DNA from: Membranihabitans marinus | Lineage (GTDB): Bacteria > Bacteroidota > Bacteroidia > Chitinophagales > Saprospiraceae | DNA: 64,000 nucleotides | NCBI RefSeq assembly: GCF_021729155.1 | Contig: NZ_JAJQYA010000003.1 | Coordinates: 62,001-126,000, forward strand | Reading direction: 5' to 3' | In this document: piece after piece, positions 1-8,696 of the stretch | Position numbering within the stretch: position 1 is the first letter of the stretch | Layout of the letters: the number at the start of each line of letters is the position of its first letter | Notes under the pieces: generated by a model | Database searches by the model: none | What the model was told of the DNA's origin: nothing | Seen by the model: only the letters and a program-made list of their open reading frames with translations | Position numbers and translations under genes: made by a program

Positions 1-1
1 T

Positions 2-691
2 TCTAATTTAGATAGGAATTTAAAGGATGCGGAAGATGATGCAGTATTGGTTGGATTGAATATGAAGGAGTCTGGCAGTTCGAATCGAAAGGCCGTATTG
101 GAGGTGAGTAATTTGACCAATACGACTTTGGACAATCTCTATGTATATGCTGCTATGGTAGAAAAGGAGGTTGTAGTTACAGCTTATAACACTAAAAAGG
201 ATTATGAAATACACGATGTATTTAGAAAATTTATGGGAGACAATGGGGGTTACGGTGAGCCGGTGGGTAGTTTGTCTGCAGGGACTAGTCAAACTTTGAC
301 TCTAGAAGCCGCTATACCCAATGGGTTGGAGTCCCAAGATATTTACGTAGTGGCTTGGGTCGAAGAACGAAAGCCCACCTTGGATAATCGATATGAGATA
401 ATAATACACAACAGTGTTTCGCAAACTACCAGCACCATTACTAATAATGAATTGGCCATACCAGACGCTGATTTATCCATTTATCCCAATCCAGCCAGCG
501 ATGTGTTGATCTTGAATAATGTGAGCGAGTTTCAACCTCATTCTGTTCGAATTATGGATGCTGCTGGTCGTGAGGTTAAAAATATGTCGATAAGACAAAG
601 AATACAGATCCAAGATCTTCAGGTGGGACAATACTTTTTGATTTTGGAAGACGATGCACATCAAGTAATTAGAAAATTTATTAAACAATAA
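2..691 (+). CDS. T9SS type A sorting-domain secreted protein, C-terminal part
   Basis: The reading frame is open to the left edge of the window, so the N-terminus and signal peptide lie outside. About 229 codons remain. The last ~75 residues form a typical Por-secretion/T9SS C-terminal sorting domain: it begins with a YPNPASD motif, continues with 'RIMDAAGREV', and ends with a short basic tail (IRKFIKQ). Such proteins cross the outer membrane through the type IX system and lose this domain. The part before it is beta-rich ('LYVYAAMVEKEVV', 'VFRKFMGDNGG') and resembles the Ig-like part of Omp28-related proteins; that resemblance is tentative. Cargo status is well supported; the actual function is unknown. 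Confidence 0.8.
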   Translation, partial: SNLDRNLKDAEDDAVLVGLNMKESGSSNRKAVLEVSNLTNTTLDNLYVYAAMVEKEVVVTAYNTKKDYEIHDVFRKFMGDNGGYGEPVGSLSAGTSQTLTLEAAIPNGLESQDIYVVAWVEERKPTLDNRYEIIIHNSVSQTTSTITNNELAIPDADLSIYPNPASDVLILNNVSEFQPHSVRIMDAAGREVKNMSIRQRIQIQDLQVGQYFLILEDDAHQVIRKFIKQ

Positions 692-768
692 AGACATCAA
701 TTGACTTCTTCCCACAACAATTTTAAGGGTTAAAGGTTAGGCAATTAAACGTCAAATACGATAAGATT

Positions 769-1377
769 ATGGAATCTACAGTTAAAAATCCGGTTTTAAT
801 ATATACAGAGCGAACACCGAATCCCGAATCGCTAAAGTTTGTGAGCAATAAAATGTTGTTTAGAGGTACGGCAGATTTTCAAGAAAAAGAAATCGCTGAA
901 AAATTTTCACCTTTAGCCAAGGCTCTTTTTGAATTTCCCTATGTAAAGGGGGTATATATAAGCAACAATTTTGTGACTATATCCAAAGAGCTCAATTATG
1001 TATGGGAAGACATTATGTTGACCATTAAGTCTTTTATAAAGACTTATATAGAGAGCGAGAATGAGATAGTGTCACCTGAGTATCAAGAATTTTTAGATAG
1101 TGAGTCAGAGTCTAAGACGGAGAAGACCTATTCTGGAGATGAAGGTGAATTGGTAGCGAGGATTAAGGATTTATTAGAGACCTATGTTAAGCCAGCCGTT
1201 GCTGGTGATGGAGGGAATATAGAGTTTCAATCCTACGACGATGGTGTGGTATCGGTCTTATTGCAAGGAGCATGTAGTGGATGTCCTTCATCGACCATTA
1301 CCTTAAAGTCTGGTATTGAAGGGATGTTGAAGCGAATGATTCCCGAGGTGAAATCGGTAGAAGCCTATATGGGGTAA
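769..1377 (+). CDS. NifU/Nfu-family iron-sulfur cluster carrier
   Basis: This is a 202-residue protein with two domains. Residues ~1-90 match the Nfu N-terminal domain (IYTERTPNPESLKFV is diagnostic). Residues ~120-202 are the NifU C-terminal domain with the cluster-binding CxxC motif (GACSGCPSS). Nfu proteins accept [4Fe-4S] clusters from scaffolds and deliver them to apo-enzymes in the cytoplasm. An acidic, low-complexity linker (DSESESKTEKTYSGDE) joins the domains. The gene stands alone and a strong terminator follows. The ATG start puts the conserved N-terminal motif about ten residues in, as usual for the family. Recognition is confident; which Nfu paralogue it is cannot be told. Confidence 0.93.
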   Translation: MESTVKNPVLIYTERTPNPESLKFVSNKMLFRGTADFQEKEIAEKFSPLAKALFEFPYVKGVYISNNFVTISKELNYVWEDIMLTIKSFIKTYIESENEIVSPEYQEFLDSESESKTEKTYSGDEGELVARIKDLLETYVKPAVAGDGGNIEFQSYDDGVVSVLLQGACSGCPSSTITLKSGIEGMLKRMIPEVKSVEAYMG

Positions 1378-1416
1378 TTTTTCATCCTCATTATTCTAGT
1401 TAAGATATTTTTTAGA

Positions 1417-1447
1417 GTGCCTGTTCGATTGAGCGGGCACTTTTTTA
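1417..1447 (+). terminator. Rho-independent terminator after nfu
   Basis: A 10-bp stem (arms GTGCCTGTTC and GAGCGGGCAC, with G-U pairs) closes a 4-nt GATT loop and is followed at once by six T. It lies 40 nt past the nfu stop codon. Confidence 0.88.
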
Positions 1448-2299
1448 TTATGTACTAAAGGGAGGAAAGGGTGGATGCAATTAAATTGATTGTTATTGAG
1501 ATTGAATTCTGATTGGAAGTAGTGTGAATAAGGTAGGGGATTTCATAAGAAAATAAGAGGTTAGTCTAAGAGGCTGACAGGATAATTTGTTTTGATGAGG
1601 AGAAGGTGGAGACCATTTTCAAGGTTATGGCTGATAGGTGTACAGGAGGTCAAAAAATAAGAATCTCGCTGAAAGTGAGATTGATAAATTATAAGTGTAA
1701 TTCGTATTATATATAAGTCAAAATTGCCTTTAATTAGTTAGAGGTTGATGATTTATATAAGAGGGGAAGCGAAAGGGCAGGAGAGGTGAAAATTGGGTCA
1801 TTGAAGGATAAAACTGCTTTAAGTAGATAAGTGACAGCCAAAAATAAGGGTGAAATTTTGCTGTGATGTAGTAATAGCGTGGGGTTTTGTTATTTTCGAA
1901 TATATTGATGGAGTGAAAATTAGAAAACTAAATTGATTTTCTTTGAAATTGCATTAGGGTTTTTGCTAATGTGAATTGTATTCTGAATATTGTTACTTGA
2001 TTTTTTTATATTAATTCGGTTTTTTTAATGAATTCGGAATAGAATTCTGATTTATTTATATGTGTTCAATGCGCCTGATGCCTGTTTTATTTTCATTTTA
2101 TGTTATAGGCGTTTAAGTAACAAGAGAAAAAATGGCCACGTAGTACTTGTATTCCCTATGATAAACTTTTACATCGAATTGTTGGATCTAAAAATTCGAA
2201 GATGATCATTGCATTTGGTGTAAAATATTGATTGCAAATGGTGTAGTAGTCGAAAGTGAATACCTCCCTCCATAAATATAATAGCGATATGAAAATCAT
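1448..2299. other. Long intergenic region without a recognisable gene
   Basis: About 850 AT-rich bases with no credible coding frame on either strand. It contains a 9-bp hairpin (1662-1682, arms AATCTCGCT and AGTGAGATT, loop GAA) immediately before a copy of a short dispersed repeat (1687-1720). I see no other element. Confidence 0.6.
1687..1720 (+). repeat. Dispersed intergenic repeat, copy 1
   Basis: It starts AATTATAAGTGTA, continues ATTCGTAT and ends AAGTCA. The same order of words, with similar spacing, occurs at 8497-8533 and 32320-32357, and the 11-mer GTAATTCGTAT recurs at 59391. All copies are intergenic. Function unknown. Confidence 0.5.
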
Positions 2300-2328
2300 A
2301 AAAAAGGCGAACCTATTAAAGTCCGCCC
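2300..2328 (-). terminator. Terminator of the PD40/barrel gene
   Basis: Read on the minus strand, GGCGGAC and GTTCGCC form a 7-bp stem (one G-U pair) followed by a T run. It lies about 30 nt past the stop codon of the minus-strand gene at 2355. Confidence 0.75.
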
Positions 2329-2354
2329 TATAAATGGATTATTTTAAATTACAA

Positions 2355-5300
2355 TTACCATCCAGGAGTGAAATTCATTCCAAAGCTGCCATTGCCCCCT
2401 TTGTTCAAAGGAACAGCGTAGAAAGGTTCCAATATCATGGACCCAAATACATTGATTCTAAGTGAGATCCCAACACTGTGGAGTAACTTGGGCTCGTAAC
2501 CTTCTACAGCTTTAAATGGATTGTCTTGCGACCAAGTGGTTCCCACATCATAGAAGAATGCCAATTCACTTAATAGAAATCCAGTAGGAATGAGAGCAAT
2601 GGACTCCGGACCGGTAAATGGCACTCTAAACTCTGCATTCCCTACCAATAATTTAGACCCCCTTATGTGCCGATCAGACAATCCCATAGCATTGAGGGTT
2701 TGATCGTCGAGTTTAGAGAATCCTCTGATAAAGGTTGGGTAGATTAAATAATTGGTCAAGTTGGGATTGTTGGCATCGGCACCGTATTGTCCGTATTGCA
2801 ATATCCTAAAGCTTAAATTGGATTTTTTCAGATAAAAATATTTCCTTAAATCCACCAATGTTGTAGTGTAGGTCCAATGGCCAAAGTTTTGAGTGACTCC
2901 AATCCTAAATCGGTAGCCATCCAAGGGAGAAGCAAATCCAAAGGTGGAATTGTCTCCTACAAAAGCGGCGTCGATATTGAATAAGCCAAAGCCATCTGGA
3001 GATTCAAGTTTTTGTCTGTCTTGAAATACCAATCGACCAAAATCATCGTAATAATTGTCGTGTCGCTCCGATCGGTAGTAATAAAGTGAATATCCTCCAC
3101 CGGTTTCTACCCTAATGGAACGGTTAAAGGCATACTGGGTAAACAAACTGGCTTGGTCTCTAAATACCCGATTGATATAAGTCTCGTATTTGTTTAAAAA
3201 CCCATAATCACCACCATTTTCAATAGGTAAGGTGTCTATGCTGTAGGCATAGCCCCCGTATCGATATGGAATGTGAGAAAGGGAACCTCCCCATCCAATT
3301 CTCGAGGATTGGTTTCTATACAACACCTGTCCTCCAATATCGTAGATTTCCCCATTCAGGGCTACTGTACTGTATATTTGATTGTTTCCCAACATGTCGC
3401 TAAAGACCATGTCGACACCACCCACGGCACCAGTAGTGGTTCCGAGGAAGTTTCCTGAACTTACACCAAGACCACCACCTCCACCGATATAGTCCAATTT
3501 AAACTTGGGTTGGTATTTTTTCTTATCGAAAAGAGAAGCATCAACCAGTATTTGATCATCTAATGTGGTCAAATTTTGTGCAACAAGTTGATTCGGTCGT
3601 CGGCTAAAAGTGGGCAACATAGCAGCGGTTTGATCCACTTCGCTGGGGTCCACTTTTACCATTTCTTCTATATCGGGGTAGTAATTGTATATAGAGTAAC
3701 TGTTGTCTGTGTAATGAGAATAAAATAGTTTTTTCCCATTTTTAGTGATACTTATTGCCGATGAAAACAAGGTGATTCCACTGACTCCTGTTAGAATATC
3801 GCTGACCTGGTACAATTCCGAATTAATAGTGTTGTACATATAGATGTTTCGGTAACCATCCCGATCGGATAGGAAATACATCATTCCGTTTTCGTCCACA
3901 ACTGGGTTCATGTTGTCGGCACCGGGGAATATCTCATCAAAGTGGTGTATTTCTTCGGTTTCGGTATCGAAGTAAGCAAGGTTGAAATGCCATTCGTTGT
4001 CTGTACGAGGTTGGTTGAAACTGATTTCGTCTGTCGTGAAATATATTTTAGAACCATCAGGAGAATAGTATGGCTGAATCTCCGAATAAGGATCATTGGT
4101 GAGTCGAGAAGCTCGTTTTGTTCGCAAATTGATGCGATACAAATCGGTCTGACCTTCTTCCAGTCCACTGACGACGATATAACGACCGTCTGGAGACCAA
4201 GCGGGATAGCTAAATTTACTTAAATTTTTAAACCCATAACTGGCCACGGTTTTGCCATTCTTTACATTCTTAATAATAATGTTGCTTTTGCCTTTTGCAA
4301 AAATAACGTAGGCAAATTGTTGGCCATCGGGAGACCAAGTACCTGCAGATTCGATAAAGTCTACTCCATCTATAGAGCCCGTAAATGAATTTGTGGGTAT
4401 GCGTTGCTTAATTTTTCCCGATTGAGCATCGGCTAAATATAGGTCGGTGGAAAGAGCTCTTTTCTCAGAGAAGAAGATAATGTCTCTACCATTGGGGGAT
4501 ACCATGGGAGATAGATTCATTCGACCACCATTTTTTTCATTGAAGGTCACACGACCTATGGGATCTTCTTGTTTGTTTTTGAGCAATGGATTGTAAAAGG
4601 CTTTAATATTGCGTTGCCAATCGGCGGATAAAGAATCAACAGAAGTACCAAGTACCGCAGGTACTGCACTCTGTAGTCCTATCATGGCTGTGGTTCGAAA
4701 TAGAGGACGAATTACTTCGTCACCATATCTTCCCGTTAGATATGACCAAAAGGCCTGACCCCATCTATATGGAAAATATTGTGGATTGTTCATTTGTTTG
4801 ATGCTGGGTACGTCATTCTGAAGTACTGCGTCGCGCATCCACATGGCTGTCTGAACATCTTTGGAGCCACGAGACATATATTCCGCTAGACCTTCAACCA
4901 TAAATAGTGGTAGATTGGAAAGCGATTGAAGATTGGTACTATCTCCACCCAATATCATATTGTATTGAAATGCGTGAACGAGCTCGTGCCCTATTACGTG
5001 AAAGGTTTGTTGATTCGTCATGGCCACGGGTAAAATCACACGATTTTTAAAGGCCTCTGTTACCCCACCTGTTCCTACGCCAATGCTTCCTGAGATGGCA
5101 GTGGTTTGTTGAAAATCACCGTGGTCATTGTATAGGATAAATGGATTTTTGGTTTTAAATTCATCCTGCAGCACATGTTGGTGCATGTCGTACCATTGTT
5201 CTATCCATTGGGCATATTGATTGACCTTATTTCTATCTCTTAAATAATAGTGGAGTTCAAAATGAGGAGTTTCTAATATGGAAAAATTTTGAGGTCTATA

Positions 5301-5429
5301 TTTGGGTTTGTTTTGACCAAAATATTGACCATATGATTGAGTTATAAAAAGAAAAGATAACACAATCGTTGTAACCAGTTGTAATTTCCGTTTTTTGTCG
5401 GTAAAATTATCTTTATTTATATATAACAT
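2355..5429 (-). CDS. Secreted peptidase-MA-like / PD40 beta-propeller / outer-membrane barrel protein
   Basis: A 1024-residue exported protein; a hydrophobic signal segment at ~16-34 ends in SYGQ. Residues ~50-270 look like a gluzincin-type metallopeptidase: HELVH (148-152) matches HExxH and a downstream VEGLAEY (178-184) supplies the expected glutamate. Residues ~290-620 carry several TolB/PD40-type propeller repeats ('WSPDGR', 'YSPDGSKIYF', 'SPNGRDIIF'). From ~640 to the end the chain is glycine- and aromatic-rich with alternating strands, like an Omp85/surface-antigen barrel, and ends in 'FGMNFTPGW'. Related Bacteroidetes proteins are often misannotated as TolB. It is probably an outer-membrane protein with a periplasmic or surface enzyme part; the substrate is unknown. 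It diverges from clpB, and an imperfect -7 element (CATATTTG, minus strand, 5498-5505) lies upstream. Confidence 0.8.
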   Translation of the reverse strand: MLYINKDNFTDKKRKLQLVTTIVLSFLFITQSYGQYFGQNKPKYRPQNFSILETPHFELHYYLRDRNKVNQYAQWIEQWYDMHQHVLQDEFKTKNPFILYNDHGDFQQTTAISGSIGVGTGGVTEAFKNRVILPVAMTNQQTFHVIGHELVHAFQYNMILGGDSTNLQSLSNLPLFMVEGLAEYMSRGSKDVQTAMWMRDAVLQNDVPSIKQMNNPQYFPYRWGQAFWSYLTGRYGDEVIRPLFRTTAMIGLQSAVPAVLGTSVDSLSADWQRNIKAFYNPLLKNKQEDPIGRVTFNEKNGGRMNLSPMVSPNGRDIIFFSEKRALSTDLYLADAQSGKIKQRIPTNSFTGSIDGVDFIESAGTWSPDGQQFAYVIFAKGKSNIIIKNVKNGKTVASYGFKNLSKFSYPAWSPDGRYIVVSGLEEGQTDLYRINLRTKRASRLTNDPYSEIQPYYSPDGSKIYFTTDEISFNQPRTDNEWHFNLAYFDTETEEIHHFDEIFPGADNMNPVVDENGMMYFLSDRDGYRNIYMYNTINSELYQVSDILTGVSGITLFSSAISITKNGKKLFYSHYTDNSYSIYNYYPDIEEMVKVDPSEVDQTAAMLPTFSRRPNQLVAQNLTTLDDQILVDASLFDKKKYQPKFKLDYIGGGGGLGVSSGNFLGTTTGAVGGVDMVFSDMLGNNQIYSTVALNGEIYDIGGQVLYRNQSSRIGWGGSLSHIPYRYGGYAYSIDTLPIENGGDYGFLNKYETYINRVFRDQASLFTQYAFNRSIRVETGGGYSLYYYRSERHDNYYDDFGRLVFQDRQKLESPDGFGLFNIDAAFVGDNSTFGFASPLDGYRFRIGVTQNFGHWTYTTTLVDLRKYFYLKKSNLSFRILQYGQYGADANNPNLTNYLIYPTFIRGFSKLDDQTLNAMGLSDRHIRGSKLLVGNAEFRVPFTGPESIALIPTGFLLSELAFFYDVGTTWSQDNPFKAVEGYEPKLLHSVGISLRINVFGSMILEPFYAVPLNKGGNGSFGMNFTPGW

Positions 5430-5806
5430 AAGAGTAGGTTTTTATAGTGAATATATTAGCAATTGACGATTAAAATCTAAAGTCCAGTATTTGGGCGCAA
5501 ATATGATGACTTCTCATCGAAAAGTACTTACTTTTATTTACGAATATAAGGGCTGTTTGGTTTTTAAGAAGGTATATAATTTTTGCGATTTATGTTTAGT
5601 AAACATATTATAGGTGCATAATAATATTTGATTTTAACATTTAACATAATATTAAAAGTAATGTTGGTTACATATGGCAGAATATAATTATAATAGCTGA
5701 CAAATTGTTCGTAAATTTCTAGAAAACCTGACAAAATTTCAAATTTGATAGGAAAATGGAGCATTGGATTTGTTTTTGATACTAGATTTATAAAATTGAT
5801 ATAAAT
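5430..5806. other. Divergent intergenic region upstream of clpB
   Basis: 377 AT-rich bases between two divergently read genes, so it should hold both promoters. On the minus strand CATATTTG (5498-5505) is one base off the Bacteroidetes -7 consensus TAnnTTTG. No CIRCE-type inverted repeat is visible in front of clpB. No gene seen. Confidence 0.45.
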
Positions 5807-8461
5807 ATGACATACGATAATTTCACAATCAAAGCGCAGGAGTCCATACTTCGAGCACAGCAAATAGCTGGCAACCGAGATCAACAATCGGTAGATACCT
5901 CTCATTTGGTAGCTGGTATTATGGAAGTGGACAATGAAGTGCCGTCTTTTTTGTTTAAGAAGATGGGATTGAATATCAATGAACTTAAATCAGAGATCAA
6001 AAAAGATATTGAATCCTTTCCAAAAGTAGAGGGCACAGATAAACAATACCTTACCACAGATGCCAATAAAGTGTTGAGTAGGGCAAAGAAAAATTTAAAA
6101 AAGTTTAGCGACGAATTCATTTCGGTAGAGGTTCTTTTGTTGTCGGTCATTCAAGGCAATGATAAGACGTCTAAAATCTTTAAATCGTTAGGTGCAACCG
6201 AAGATTTAATGGAAGCCGCGATTAAAGAGTTGCGAAAAGGAAAGGCTGTGGTCGATCAAAATACCGATAGTCAGTACCAAGCTCTGCAAAAATATACGGT
6301 TAATCTCAACGATAGAGCGGAGAAAGGAAAGTTGGATCCCATTATTGGTAGAGATGAAGAAATCAGACGGATATTGCACATATTGTCCCGACGGAAGAAA
6401 AATAATCCCTTATTGATCGGGGATGCTGGTGTGGGTAAAACGGCCATAGTTGAAGGTATAGCTTGGCGAATCGTTAATCAAGACGTGCCTGAAAATCTAG
6501 TGAATAAGAAGATATTTTCCTTGGATATGGCGGCTTTGATTGCCGGAGCTAAATACAAAGGTGAATTTGAAGAACGAATCAAGGCCGTTATCAATGAAGT
6601 TAAGGCCAGCGATGGTGATTTTATATTGTTTATCGATGAGATTCATACCTTGATAGGTGCTGGTGGAGGCGGAGGTGCTATGGACGCAGCCAATATTTTG
6701 AAGCCGGCATTGGCTCGTGGAGAGTTGCGTACCATCGGTGCAACAACCTTAGACGAATATCAAAAATACTTTGAAAAAGATAAGGCTTTGGTAAGACGAT
6801 TTCAGCCAGTAGTCATCGATGAACCCAGTATTGAAGATACCATATCCATTCTTCGAGGGATTCAGGAAAAGTATGAGGTGTATCACAAGATCGAAATCCT
6901 CGATGAAGCCCTAATAGCGGCGGCGGAACTATCTCATCGCTATATTGCAGAGCGTCAATTGCCGGACAAGGCTATCGATTTGATCGATGAGGCTGCTGCG
7001 AGATTGCGTTTGGAATTGGATAGTGTGCCCGAAGAAATCGATGACTGGGGGCGTAAAGTTCGTCAACTGGAAATAGAGAGAGAAGCCATTAAGCGCGAAG
7101 GCAGTGCAGGAAAATTGTCCGCTATCAATGAGCAGATAGCCAATTCTAAAGAAAAATTGGATACTCTGACTGCAGCATGGAAAAACGAAAAGGAAATAGT
7201 AGACACCATCCAGAATATTCGCAAGAAAATGGAGGAGAAGGAAGTGGAAGCTGCTAGAGCAGAACGGGATAGCGATTTTGAAAAAGTAGCTCGAATCCGA
7301 TATGGCGATTTTAAAGAATTGGAGGTGCAATTGAAAGTGGCAGAAGAGAAGTTGAGTGAGATTTCTAAGGAAAAGAGATTTACCAATGAGGAAGTCACTG
7401 GTAATGATGTAGCTGAAATCGTTGCTCGATGGACAGGTATTCCGGTTCAGAAAATGTTGCAAAGTGAAAAAGATAAGTTACTGAAGTTGGAAGAGTATAT
7501 TGGAGAGCGGTTAATTGGCCAAAAAGAAGCCGTGGTAGCTGTGGCCGATGCTGTGCGTAGAAGTCGAGCAGGATTGCAAGACGCCAATCGCCCCATTGGA
7601 TCTTTTATATTCTTGGGACCTACAGGAGTCGGTAAAACCGAGTTGGCCAAGACTTTGGCCGAGGTTTTATTTGACGATGAAAATGCTATAACCAGAATAG
7701 ACATGAGTGAATTCCAAGAACGACATTCAGTGTCCAGACTCGTCGGTGCGCCTCCGGGATATGTGGGCTACGATGAAGGTGGGCAATTGACAGAAGCCGT
7801 TCGGAGAAAACCTTATTCTATTGTATTACTCGATGAAATAGAGAAAGCTCATCCCGATACCTTCAATATTTTATTACAAGTATTGGACGATGGTAGATTG
7901 ACGGATAACAAAGGACGAGAAGCCAATTTTAAAAATACCATAATTATTATGACTTCAAATTTGGGGGCAGAGGTGATTTTGGAAAATTTTGAAGATCTGC
8001 GAGAAGTAGGTGACCAACATAGAAATGAAATATTGGAAACGACGAAAGTGGAAGTCTTTGAAATGTTAAAAGAAAATATGAGACCTGAATTCTTGAATAG
8101 AATTGACGATCGTATTATGTTTTTGCCTTTGACCAAGGATGAGATTAAGCAAATTGCGGAAATTCATGTTTCCAAAGCGAGAAAAAACCTAATGAAGCAA
8201 GGTTTGAAATTGGAGTTGAATGACAATGCCATGAATCTAATTGCCGATTTGGGCTACGATCCACAGTTTGGAGCAAGACCTTTGAAAAGAGTTATTCAGA
8301 AAGAATTGATCAACGAATTGTCCAAACTCGTCTTGAAGGGTGGATATGACGTCGGTGGAATTATCTATGTAGATGCAGATTCAGGAGGATTGAAGTTTAG
8401 TTTAGATAATGAAAATTTCAGCTATAGTGCTGAAGATTTGGCCACAGAAGAGTTTGTATAA
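5807..8461 (+). CDS. clpB: ATP-dependent disaggregase ClpB
   Basis: An 884-residue Hsp100 chaperone that, with DnaK, rescues aggregated proteins in the cytoplasm. The order is: Clp N-domain (1-145); first AAA+ module with Walker A GDAGVGKT at 205-212 and Walker B 'FILFIDEIH'; a long charged coiled-coil middle domain (~405-530), which separates ClpB from ClpA/ClpC; second AAA+ module with Walker A GPTGVGKT at 604-611; and the C-terminal D2-small domain ('GARPLKRVIQ'). Family proteins are usually ~860 residues; the surplus is a tail after 'GGIIYVDADSGG'. It is a single-gene unit bounded by a strong terminator. Upstream sequence gives no clear heat-shock operator, so regulation cannot be read from it. 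Confidence 0.97.
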   Translation: MTYDNFTIKAQESILRAQQIAGNRDQQSVDTSHLVAGIMEVDNEVPSFLFKKMGLNINELKSEIKKDIESFPKVEGTDKQYLTTDANKVLSRAKKNLKKFSDEFISVEVLLLSVIQGNDKTSKIFKSLGATEDLMEAAIKELRKGKAVVDQNTDSQYQALQKYTVNLNDRAEKGKLDPIIGRDEEIRRILHILSRRKKNNPLLIGDAGVGKTAIVEGIAWRIVNQDVPENLVNKKIFSLDMAALIAGAKYKGEFEERIKAVINEVKASDGDFILFIDEIHTLIGAGGGGGAMDAANILKPALARGELRTIGATTLDEYQKYFEKDKALVRRFQPVVIDEPSIEDTISILRGIQEKYEVYHKIEILDEALIAAAELSHRYIAERQLPDKAIDLIDEAAARLRLELDSVPEEIDDWGRKVRQLEIEREAIKREGSAGKLSAINEQIANSKEKLDTLTAAWKNEKEIVDTIQNIRKKMEEKEVEAARAERDSDFEKVARIRYGDFKELEVQLKVAEEKLSEISKEKRFTNEEVTGNDVAEIVARWTGIPVQKMLQSEKDKLLKLEEYIGERLIGQKEAVVAVADAVRRSRAGLQDANRPIGSFIFLGPTGVGKTELAKTLAEVLFDDENAITRIDMSEFQERHSVSRLVGAPPGYVGYDEGGQLTEAVRRKPYSIVLLDEIEKAHPDTFNILLQVLDDGRLTDNKGREANFKNTIIIMTSNLGAEVILENFEDLREVGDQHRNEILETTKVEVFEMLKENMRPEFLNRIDDRIMFLPLTKDEIKQIAEIHVSKARKNLMKQGLKLELNDNAMNLIADLGYDPQFGARPLKRVIQKELINELSKLVLKGGYDVGGIIYVDADSGGLKFSLDNENFSYSAEDLATEEFV

Positions 8462-8496
8462 TACCAATTAGGTTTTAGGATGTCGGTTATATTTCG

Positions 8497-8533
8497 AATT
8501 ATAAACGTATTTGGTATAGCTTATCCCAAGTCG
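8497..8533 (+). repeat. Dispersed intergenic repeat, copy 2
   Basis: It starts with the 13-mer AATTATAAACGTA, identical to the start of the copy at 32320, continues TTTGGTAT and ends AAGTCG. Further similarity downstream (ATTCCACCTC here, AATCCACCTC near 32375) suggests the homologous unit is longer. It lies between clpB and its terminator. Confidence 0.5.
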
Positions 8534-8639
8534 GTCCATACCGCACAAGGATAAATACGAATTACATTTATCATAGAGATTCCACCTCAATCGCAAATTT
8601 AAATCGTATTACAGATCATTAATCTAGGGATAAAAAAGA

Positions 8640-8676
8640 AGCCCTTTACTCATATTCATGGGTAAAGGGCTTTTTC
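8640..8676. terminator. Bidirectional terminator between clpB and the giant secreted-protein gene
   Basis: A stem of about 14 bp (arms AGCCCTTTACTCAT and ATGGGTAAAGGGCT, one G-U pair) has a 4-nt loop. It is flanked by a T run on the right and an A run on the left, so it can serve both converging genes. Confidence 0.9.
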
Positions 8677-8696
8677 TATATATTATCTTTATAGTC

